Part shown: piece after piece, positions 8,451 through 15,568 of the stretch
Numbering within the stretch: position 1 is the first letter of the stretch
Layout: each line of letters begins with the position of its first letter
Origin: CAZVAR01 sp964625225
Lineage (GTDB): Bacteria > Pseudomonadota > Alphaproteobacteria > JAJUGE01
Direction: 5' to 3'
Assembly (NCBI GenBank): GCA_964625225.1
Contig: CAZVAR010000029.1
Span: 1 to 28,219, forward strand
DNA length: 28,219 nt
Notes under the pieces: generated by a model
Seen by the model: the letters and a program-made list of their open reading frames with translations, nothing else
Told to the model about the DNA's origin: nothing
The model's database searches: none
Translations under genes and position numbers: made by a program

Positions 8451-9341
8451 ATGACGACGTCACGGGAAGATGCCATGCTCCTCTCCGCCCGGCGCGTCGG
8501 CGGAAGTTTCGTCGCCGAAATCTCGGGCCTCGACCTGTCGCAGGACCTGGACGACGCCGCCTGGACCGCGCTGCACCGGGCCTATCTGACCCACAAGGTC
8601 CTCTATCTTCGCGGCCAGACGCTGACCGCGGACCAGCTCTACCGGTTCGGGGAACGGTTCGGGGAGATCGAGCCGCATACCGTGCGCATGTACCGCCACC
8701 CGGAGCGGCCGGGTATCACCCTTCTCTCCAACCGGGTCGAGATGGGCCGCCCCAAAGGCATTCGCGACGCCGGCTCGCACTGGCACTCCGACTATTCCTA
8801 CAAGGCCGTGCCGGCCAACGTGACCATCCTTTACGCCCTCGAAATTCCGGACGAGGGCGGCGACACGCTGTTTTGCGACATGGAGGCCGCCTGGGAGGCG
8901 CTGCCGGACGATCTGAAGTCGGCAGTGGCCGGAAAGCAGCAGGCGATCCAGTATCGCTGGCACCGCGATCGCGAGCACCCTGAGTCACGCTGGAAGCTGC
9001 TTTCGCCGGAGGAGCAGGCGGAGAGTCCGGAGGTGGTGCATCCGGTCGTGCGCACGCACCCCGAGACGGGGCGCAAGGCGCTCTTCGTATTCCCCGGCAT
9101 CACCTCGGGCGTGAAGGGCATACTGGGAATGGACGCGACAGAAAGCGACGAGATCCTGCGCCGGATCTGGGAGCACTGCACGCAGGAGCGCTTCGTCTAC
9201 CGCTACAAGTGGCACGGGCCCGGCGACCTGCTGCTGTGGGACAATCGCTGCACCATGCACCACGCCACCACCGACGTGCTGCCTCCGGACCGGTATCGCA
9301 CCCTCTGGCGGATCAACACGCGCGGCACGGTGCCGGTATGA
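8451..9341 (+). CDS. TauD/TfdA family Fe(II)/2-oxoglutarate dioxygenase
   Basis: A 296-residue member of the TauD/TfdA family, which hydroxylates substrates using non-heme iron, oxygen and 2-oxoglutarate. The iron triad is visible: H112 and D114 in HWHSDYSY, and H270 in the DNRCTMHHAT segment. A 2-oxoglutarate-binding arginine lies in RYRTLWR near 283-287. The family includes taurine, alkyl sulfonate and 2,4-D dioxygenases; nothing here fixes the substrate. The ATG at 8451 gives the full N-terminus, but an internal ATG at 8475 has a closer GGGAAG ribosome site and starts right at MLLSARRVGG, so the true start may be 8475. The stop overlaps the start of the next gene by 4 bases (ATGA). Confidence 0.92.
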   Translation: MTTSREDAMLLSARRVGGSFVAEISGLDLSQDLDDAAWTALHRAYLTHKVLYLRGQTLTADQLYRFGERFGEIEPHTVRMYRHPERPGITLLSNRVEMGRPKGIRDAGSHWHSDYSYKAVPANVTILYALEIPDEGGDTLFCDMEAAWEALPDDLKSAVAGKQQAIQYRWHRDREHPESRWKLLSPEEQAESPEVVHPVVRTHPETGRKALFVFPGITSGVKGILGMDATESDEILRRIWEHCTQERFVYRYKWHGPGDLLLWDNRCTMHHATTDVLPPDRYRTLWRINTRGTVPV

Positions 9342-10396
9342 GCGTGGCGGCCGAGAGCAATGCCTGGAAAGCGGCGGCGACGCTCTACCACCGCTACTTC
9401 ACCGGGCTGATCCTGACGGTGGCGAGCCGGCGCGGGCGGCACGACGTCGGCGAACTGATGTTCCGGACGTTCCGCCACCAGCATCACGAGAAGTTTCTAC
9501 CCGGCATCGCCAAACTCGGCCTGACAGGGCTGCCGGACGCCGTCGCCTGCGCCGGCTACCATTATCTCTCCAATCGCATCGGCGGCGTGCAGGTGGAGTT
9601 CATGCGCGAGTCGGACCGCAAGGCCTGGGTCCGCTTCGTACCGCCGCGATGGGTCTATGATGGGCCGGCGATCTGCGGCGTGCCGTCCGAAGCGTCGCGC
9701 GGGATGCTGCGCGGCTGGTACGCGCAGAACGGAGTCAGCCTCGGCAATCCGCGGCTTGGTTTCGTCTGCACCATGCAGACGATGGACGGGCAGCCCGGCC
9801 TCGCCGGCTATTTCCTGGAGCACGACCGCGACCTGGCGCCCGAGGAGCGGCTGCGCTTCGCGCCGGGGGAGGAGCCGCCTCCCTTCGATCCCGAGGCCGC
9901 GCCGCGGCTCGACCCCGCGGTCTGGACGCCAGTGCGTCTGGCCAAGGCGAACCGCAACTATGCGATGGAATATATCCGCACCATGCTGCCGCGGATGGCC
10001 GAGCTGTTCGGCCCGGCCGATGCGGCGGCGCTCGGCAATCTGGCCGGCCGGCTGATCGGGATGCAGCATTACGCGGAAACGGCGGCGCTGCTGTCCGCCG
10101 GCGGGGAAGGGGCAGCCGGGTTCGCGCGCTGGCTCGCGGCGATGGCGGAGGCGCAGGGGGACCGCGCCGAATGGTCCGCCGAGGGCGAAACTGTCCGGGT
10201 GCGGCAAACCGGCTGGCGCCTGATGCAGGGCCTCGGGCCGCTGCCGCCGTCCGTGTTCGACGCCTGGAACGGTCTATGGCAGGGAGCGCTCGCTGTGCAC
10301 GACCGCTTCCTCGTGCTGGAAGTCCTTCAGCGGCCGGACTATGGCGATCCGCAGATCGAATGGCGGATCCGCCGCAAGGGCGCCCGGTCCGACTAA
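9338..10396 (+). CDS. Protein of unknown function, translationally coupled to the TauD dioxygenase
   Basis: A 352-residue protein I do not recognise. It starts at the ATG at 9338, overlapping the dioxygenase stop by 4 bases, so translation is probably coupled and the two products likely act together. It is soluble, without a signal peptide or membrane span. The first third is rich in His and aromatic residues (FRTFRHQHHEKFLPG), followed by a conserved-looking core around FVPPRWVYDGP and GWYAQNGVSLGNP near residues 100-135. The second half is helical and Ala/Leu-rich. The His cluster could bind a metal, but that is a guess. A frame upstream of 9338 remains open but overlaps the dioxygenase and is not coding. 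Confidence 0.8.
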   Translation: MSVAAESNAWKAAATLYHRYFTGLILTVASRRGRHDVGELMFRTFRHQHHEKFLPGIAKLGLTGLPDAVACAGYHYLSNRIGGVQVEFMRESDRKAWVRFVPPRWVYDGPAICGVPSEASRGMLRGWYAQNGVSLGNPRLGFVCTMQTMDGQPGLAGYFLEHDRDLAPEERLRFAPGEEPPPFDPEAAPRLDPAVWTPVRLAKANRNYAMEYIRTMLPRMAELFGPADAAALGNLAGRLIGMQHYAETAALLSAGGEGAAGFARWLAAMAEAQGDRAEWSAEGETVRVRQTGWRLMQGLGPLPPSVFDAWNGLWQGALAVHDRFLVLEVLQRPDYGDPQIEWRIRRKGARSD

Positions 10397-11127
10397 CCCG
10401 CGGCAGAGAGTAGCCCAGGCATCTCGGCCGGGCCGATCACCTTGGACATCAGCCGGTCGAGGAAGCGGCGGATCCAATGGTCGACCGCCGGATCGTGGGC
10501 CGCATGGCCGGCGATGTGCGCCTCTGCCGGCTGCGCACCCGGCAGGACGAGGCGGTGCGCGGCGAACGTCGTCCAGCGCTTCTTCATATCCAGCGTCACC
10601 TCGGGGTGGAACTGGATGCCGTAAGCATGGTCGCCGAACCGGAACGCCTGCTGCTGGAAGATCTCCGCCTTGGCCAGCAGGGTGCAGCAGGACGGCAGGT
10701 CGAACCCCTCGCGATGCCACTGATAGACCGTCAACGGCCCGTCGAAATAGGCGCGTCCGGCATCGGTCGGCGTGACCTCGACATAGCCGATCTCGACCAG
10801 CCCCTCGGGATGTTCGGCAACCGATCCGCCCAGCACCCGCGCCAGGATCTGCGCCCCGAGGCAGATGCCGACGAAGGGTTTCCCCGAATCGAGTGCCACC
10901 GGCAGCCAGTCGAGCTCGGCCCGGATGCCGGGAAGATGGTCGTCGTTCGCGCTCATCGGCCCGCCGAACATGAAACACCCGGCATAGTCGTCCAGGCTGG
11001 GCGGCAGCTTGTGGCCCATGTTGGGGCAACGCAGATCGAGCGCGTAGCCGCGCTCCATCAGGAGACAGCCGACGCGCCCGGGATCGGACCCCTTCTGGTG
11101 AACGATGCAGAGAACCTTGCCACGCAT
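10393..11127 (-). CDS. Class I glutamine amidotransferase-like protein
   Basis: A 244-residue class I glutamine amidotransferase. The nucleophile is C89 in GICLGAQ, and the rest of the triad is H174 and E176 in QFHPEV. An oxyanion strand FMFGGPMSAND is seen near 52-62. Members of this stand-alone group are commonly annotated as GMP synthase-like or gamma-glutamyl hydrolases; the amide acceptor is not known from sequence. The stop is shared in part with the convergent unknown gene (the CTAA at 10393-10396 ends both). It lies 84 bases downstream of the lipoprotein gene on the same strand and could belong to that transcript. Confidence 0.9.
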   Translation of the reverse strand: MRGKVLCIVHQKGSDPGRVGCLLMERGYALDLRCPNMGHKLPPSLDDYAGCFMFGGPMSANDDHLPGIRAELDWLPVALDSGKPFVGICLGAQILARVLGGSVAEHPEGLVEIGYVEVTPTDAGRAYFDGPLTVYQWHREGFDLPSCCTLLAKAEIFQQQAFRFGDHAYGIQFHPEVTLDMKKRWTTFAAHRLVLPGAQPAEAHIAGHAAHDPAVDHWIRRFLDRLMSKVIGPAEMPGLLSAAG

Positions 11128-11208
11128 GACGGGCTATCAATATGGATTGTGCTACGAACGGAAGCAACAGGCCCGCCGCGACACCTCTGGATGGGACTCG
11201 CCGGCAGC

Positions 11209-11233
11209 GCTTCACCAGCAATGCTTCACCAGC
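11209..11233. repeat. 14-base-period tandem repeat at the lipoprotein stop codon
   Basis: GCTTCACCAGC occurs at 11209-11219 and again at 11223-11233, separated by AAT. Read on the minus strand, the first-read copy encodes Leu-Val-Lys and the second copy is in another phase and supplies the TGA stop. It looks like a small tandem duplication that set the present C-terminus. Confidence 0.6.
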
Positions 11234-11997
11234 GGCGGGACGTAGCAATACCTGCAGCGCCGGCCGTCGCCGGTCGGCACTTCGGTGCAGGTCGAACCTT
11301 CGTAGACCAGCGCGGTATAGATCCTGAAGTCCGTAAGGCGCGACGCTGTCGACGGAACGAATGGCGCATTCGACGTCTCGGACGGCCGGATCGGTCGCGC
11401 GTGCCGAAAGCCGGGTGGCACGCCGAGGAACCGCCGAACGCCGCCGGTCTTCTCGAAGACGTCCGCGACGACCGCGGTATCGACGCCGATGCTGTTCCGG
11501 ATGGACGTCGTCAGCGTTTCGCGTGCGAGGATCGCCTCGACCTCCTCGTCGCTCTGGCTGTCGAGCCCGGCGACCGTGAACGGTCTCTTGCAGCTCCGCA
11601 CCCAGGTGGAGCGGGCAATCGCTCCATTGCCGGTATCGTACATGTCGAAACAGACGTTGTCGGCCTGGTCGAAGGCGATGGAGGTGAAGGACAAGATGGC
11701 CTTGATGCCGCGCACCGGCCTCGGATAGGCCGGGCCGGTGAGAACCTCCTCTCGGAACTCCCCGAGCGGCACGAACTCGTAGCGGTTGCCGTCCAGGTCG
11801 GTCACGAGAATCAGAAAGGCATCCGGTGCCCGGAACGCCGCCTTCACGTCTTCGGTCAAGTCCCGGGTGTACTCTGCGCGCTTCATCGCTTCCACACCCG
11901 GATCCGGTCGCTGCGCGGCACTGGACTCGACCGACTGGCCGAAACCGTCCGTACAGGACGCGACAAGGAGCGCTGCAACTACGAACGCGGCTCGCAT
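11212..11997 (-). CDS. Cysteine-rich putative lipoprotein of unknown function
   Basis: A 261-residue protein with a short N-terminal hydrophobic segment (MRAAFVVAALLVASC) ending in a lipobox-like VASC, so residue C15 is the predicted acylated cysteine. It is therefore probably anchored in the periplasm or outer membrane. After processing it has Cys residues in the middle (NVCFDMYDTGNG, VRSCKR) and a cluster near the C-terminus (CTEV, CRYCY, KHCW), which suggests disulfides or metal binding. I recognise no family. The start at 11997 has GGGGAGGG 6 bases upstream. It lies 36 bases after the FecR-TPR-barrel gene on the same strand, so it is probably in the same operon and may be a partner of that protein. 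Confidence 0.75.
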   Translation of the reverse strand: MRAAFVVAALLVASCTDGFGQSVESSAAQRPDPGVEAMKRAEYTRDLTEDVKAAFRAPDAFLILVTDLDGNRYEFVPLGEFREEVLTGPAYPRPVRGIKAILSFTSIAFDQADNVCFDMYDTGNGAIARSTWVRSCKRPFTVAGLDSQSDEEVEAILARETLTTSIRNSIGVDTAVVADVFEKTGGVRRFLGVPPGFRHARPIRPSETSNAPFVPSTASRLTDFRIYTALVYEGSTCTEVPTGDGRRCRYCYVPPLVKHCW

Positions 11998-12033
11998 CTT
12001 GAACCCTCCCCGAATGATGGGTTTGCATCGGCC

Positions 12034-15000
12034 TCAGAACTGCAGCCGTAACCGCCCGAGCACGCGGGTGTCGGGATAGAATTCCGGCGTCGCGGTCGGC
12101 TCGTTGTCGAGAAAGCTCAAATCCTGGTAGCGGAAGTCTTCGCCGAAGAGGTTGTTGATCTCGATCGCGAGCAAACCGCGGCGGTTGGGGAACCGATAGC
12201 CGGCTGACGCGTCCACGACGACGAAGGACTCGCGCTCCCGATCGCCGCCCGCGAGATTGTCGAAATCGACCCGTTGGCGGACATAGGTGGCGGTTGCGGC
12301 GAGATAGAAGCCGGTCGGGTCGAAGTAGCGTGCGCTGAACGGGACCTTGAAGGTCCCGACGCGATCCGGCGTCAGCTCTGCGCTCTCGATCTCCTCGTAG
12401 CCCGGCTCCAGGCCGAGGGCGATCCGATCCAGCGGCAGCCAGTAGAGGTATCCCTCTACGAGATGCTCGTCCTGACCGCGAAAGATCCCGCCGACCGGAA
12501 CCTTGAGATCCCGGTGCAGATATTCGGCACCGGCGAAGACGCGCTCTCCGGCACGGGCATCGAAACCGACGCCCCAGCTCTTCGCCCGCGTGCCGTTCGG
12601 GTCGTCGAACAACTGGTTGAAGCCGGCGACCTGCGTCGGCTCCAGCGTCTGGTCTATGACCAGCTCGCGCTTGACCGTGTCGAAATAGGCCGCACGGAGG
12701 CGAAGCCAGGCCGCGGGGGTCCACTGCACGCCGAGCTTCGGCGATACGCGCTTAATCTCGGTGCCGCCGTCGTCGAAGAGCGTCCCGCCGAACCCGATCG
12801 TCCAGACCGTGTCGTCGGGAATGCGGGCATTCAGATAGGCATAGGCATGATCCTGACGGATGTCGAAAGCGCGCGGCATGCGTACCGGCGGGATCGGGAT
12901 GGTGGGAAAGGTGGTGACGATCACCCCTTCCAGTTCGGCTCGCGTGATGCCGACCCCGGTGACGAGACTGAGCCGGTCCCAGGCGCCGAGATATTGCGCC
13001 TGAACGTCCCAGGCGTCCTGCTTCGATCTGTCGTCCTGTATCAGCGGTAACGGGCCGGCGACCTCGTCGACGAGGTCGACCTGGCGTTCGCTGTAGATGA
13101 CGGACGCCAGCACCGTCTGGCCCGGCTCGAGGTCCAGGCGCATCCCGGCCCTGACGGTATCCTGATCGAGATCGCGGCGGTCGAGTCGCGAGAACTCGTC
13201 GAGATCGAACCCCAGCGCAACGTCGCCGTGAACGGTCTCACGTCGGCGCGCTTCGATCTGGAGAGTAAGGTCGGGCCGCAGGCTGGCCTGAAGAAACGCA
13301 TTGTAGAAATCATGCTGCAATTCGTTGTTGGGGCGGAAGCCGTCCGTCTCGTAGTGGAACTGGCCGACGCTGAAGCCGACCCGACCCGCCAGCCCGGACA
13401 GCACCGCCTCGTTGCCGAAGGTCTCGTCGTTGCCGCCGAGGACCTCGCCGAGAAACCGCACGCCCTCGCGGTCGAACAGGGCGGTCCATTCGGCGAAGCC
13501 CGGCTTGTCCGGACCGGGCGCGCGCAGGATGTTGAGATCGGTCTGGGACAGCAGCGGCTCCACCGGCCGACCGGTGGTCGGGCGCAGCAGCAAGGCCTGA
13601 AGTTCCTCGCTGGCGCGGGCCACGTCACGGCGGCCCCGGTCGAGATAGCTGCGGGCGAGCAGCTCGTGCACCGGGGCGCTGGTCGGGTCCACGGCGAGCG
13701 CCTGCGTCGCCTCCGCGGTGGCCAGTTCCTGGAACCCGAGATCCTGATAGATCCGGGCGAGGTTCGCACCGCGGACGGCACGATCCTGCTCGATCAGGCG
13801 CCAGCCGCGATAGACGGCCCGATTGTCGTTGAGGGCGATCGAACGCCCGATGTCCCGCAGCGCCTCGCCGGGCTGGTTCTCGTCCTGCCTGAGAACGGCG
13901 GAATAGTACCAGGGTGTCGGGTCGGCGGGGTCCAGCCGCTTCGCCATGTCGAGTGTGCTCGCGGCCGGCGCGGGCCGGCCCTCCTCGGCATAGGCGTTAC
14001 CCAGATAGCTTCGGATCAGCGGGTCGGTCGGGTCGAGGATTGCGGCGATCTCGATCTCGCGACGGCCGTTCTCCAGTTCGCCGCGGCGGATGGCGGCGAG
14101 GCCGCGCCCGAGCCGGGCCAGCGGCTGCGCCGGGTCGAGCGCCAACGCCGCGTCGAAAGCACGGGTCGCAGCCGCAGGATCGAGCCGTGCCAGCTCGGTA
14201 TAGCCCAATGCGACCCGGGCCCGCGGCGAGCCGGGCGCGAACGTCACCGCCTGCCGCGCCGCGGTGACCGCATGGCCGGATGCGCCGAGCGCCAGATAGA
14301 GTTCCGCTAGCTGCGCCCAGAGCAGCGGGTCGTGCGACCGCGGGGCCAGGGTGAGCAGCGTGTCGAGCGCATCGCGCAGACGAAAATGCGCCTGCAGGGC
14401 GTAGGCGTGGGCGAGGCGTGCCGGCACCGACTCCGGGCCGAGCGCCACCGCCTGCTCCGCCCGGGCCAAGGCCTCGGCCTTGTCGTTGACGGCGAGAGCG
14501 ATCACCGCCGCGACGGCGCAGGCCTCCGGGCTGTCCGGCGCAAGCGTCAGGGCCTCCGTCACCGCCGCCTCGGCCTCGGCTGCCGATTGCGGGCCGACCG
14601 CCAGCAGCAGCGCCGCCCGGAAAATCTGATAGCGGGCGTCTCGGTCCGGCGGCGGCACCGTCTCGAGCAGCCGCACTGCGCTGGCCGGATCGCCGCTGCG
14701 CCAGGCGCGATAGGAGGGAACGAGCGCCGGCGGCAAGGCCTGTTCCGGCGCGCCGGGCGGTTGCCCCTCCAGATAGGCGAACACCGGGTCGTAGTGGATC
14801 GCCCACTGCACCGCGTCCGGCGGCGTCAGGACCTGGCGCAAGGCGCCGTCGGCACCGGTCACCGCCGCCTGCCCGGACTCCAGCCGGACCGTCTCCACCG
14901 CGGTGCGCACGCTCACCGTTCCCTCGAATACCCCGACCAGCGAAAGCGCGCGCGCGCCGTCGTGGCGGATCACGAATTCGGTCCCCTCGACTCCGGCGGT

Positions 15001-15504
15001 GAGGAACGGTGTCGTGACATTGAGCCGCCGGGGAGTCCGCGAGAGGAAATAGAGGGCTCCCCGCAGCAAGGCGAGAATGCCCTCCTCGCCGGTCGGCTGC
15101 GTCGGCACGGTCAGGATCGTGTTCTGGTCCAGACGCAGCACGGTTCGGGTATCGAACAGCATCACCCCGGCCCGGCTGCGCTCGCCAACCTCGATGCGGT
15201 CGCCCGGGCAGACGATGCTGTCGACACCGCCGGCATCGACCCGCAACCCGCCCGCCCGCCGGATCCGCACCTCGCCCTGCACCGAGACCAGGATTCCGAG
15301 CGCCGCGGTCGCTTCGGCGGCCGGTGCGCCCGAAGCCGGACATGCCACCTCCTGCGTCCCGGCCACGACTTCGCCCCGGGCGACGCCGACCGTCGCGAGC
15401 ATCGCGACGAGGCCCGCCGCGATGCATCGCGGCAGACCGCCCCCGCGGCGAGCATTCTCTGCGCCGAGCACCGCCATGGCTCCTGCGGCACGCCTTCTCG
15501 TCAC
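12034..15504 (-). CDS. FecR domain, TPR repeats and outer-membrane beta-barrel in one polypeptide
   Basis: A 1,156-residue envelope protein with an unusual three-part layout. A signal segment (CIAAGLVAMLATVGVARG, about 27-44) is followed by a FecR domain at about 70-200, with the typical PGDRIEVGERSRAGVML, LRLDQNT and TPFLTAGVEGTEFVI stretches. About 260-640 is alternating helical TPR-like repeats with many A, L and D/P turns (for example ALDPAQPLARLGRGLAAIRRG). From about 670 to the end it alternates aromatic and polar residues like a beta-barrel, with VGQFHYETDGFRPNN near the start of the barrel, and it closes with LRLQF, a C-terminal Phe typical of outer-membrane proteins. The start is uncertain: GTG 15504 has no site, and an AGGAG fits a GTG at 15471 better. 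It is 64 bases after the cyclase gene. No TonB box or plug is seen. Confidence 0.85.
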   Translation of the reverse strand: MTRRRAAGAMAVLGAENARRGGGLPRCIAAGLVAMLATVGVARGEVVAGTQEVACPASGAPAAEATAALGILVSVQGEVRIRRAGGLRVDAGGVDSIVCPGDRIEVGERSRAGVMLFDTRTVLRLDQNTILTVPTQPTGEEGILALLRGALYFLSRTPRRLNVTTPFLTAGVEGTEFVIRHDGARALSLVGVFEGTVSVRTAVETVRLESGQAAVTGADGALRQVLTPPDAVQWAIHYDPVFAYLEGQPPGAPEQALPPALVPSYRAWRSGDPASAVRLLETVPPPDRDARYQIFRAALLLAVGPQSAAEAEAAVTEALTLAPDSPEACAVAAVIALAVNDKAEALARAEQAVALGPESVPARLAHAYALQAHFRLRDALDTLLTLAPRSHDPLLWAQLAELYLALGASGHAVTAARQAVTFAPGSPRARVALGYTELARLDPAAATRAFDAALALDPAQPLARLGRGLAAIRRGELENGRREIEIAAILDPTDPLIRSYLGNAYAEEGRPAPAASTLDMAKRLDPADPTPWYYSAVLRQDENQPGEALRDIGRSIALNDNRAVYRGWRLIEQDRAVRGANLARIYQDLGFQELATAEATQALAVDPTSAPVHELLARSYLDRGRRDVARASEELQALLLRPTTGRPVEPLLSQTDLNILRAPGPDKPGFAEWTALFDREGVRFLGEVLGGNDETFGNEAVLSGLAGRVGFSVGQFHYETDGFRPNNELQHDFYNAFLQASLRPDLTLQIEARRRETVHGDVALGFDLDEFSRLDRRDLDQDTVRAGMRLDLEPGQTVLASVIYSERQVDLVDEVAGPLPLIQDDRSKQDAWDVQAQYLGAWDRLSLVTGVGITRAELEGVIVTTFPTIPIPPVRMPRAFDIRQDHAYAYLNARIPDDTVWTIGFGGTLFDDGGTEIKRVSPKLGVQWTPAAWLRLRAAYFDTVKRELVIDQTLEPTQVAGFNQLFDDPNGTRAKSWGVGFDARAGERVFAGAEYLHRDLKVPVGGIFRGQDEHLVEGYLYWLPLDRIALGLEPGYEEIESAELTPDRVGTFKVPFSARYFDPTGFYLAATATYVRQRVDFDNLAGGDRERESFVVVDASAGYRFPNRRGLLAIEINNLFGEDFRYQDLSFLDNEPTATPEFYPDTRVLGRLRLQF

Positions 15505-15568
15505 GACGGTAGCGGCGGCACGCAGAAAGCGTCACCCCATCTTCCGGCTAGGTTCCTCCCCGAAAGAT

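Noticed and set aside
10274..12724. Long minus-strand frame (816 codons) across four real genes
   Set aside because: It runs through the ends of two genes and through the amidotransferase and lipoprotein in another phase, with low-complexity Arg/Gly content.
13997..15535. Minus-strand frame of 512 codons overlapping the FecR-TPR gene
   Set aside because: Out-of-phase shadow, Gly/Arg/Ala-rich, no motif; the 12034-15504 frame has signal, FecR and TPR features.
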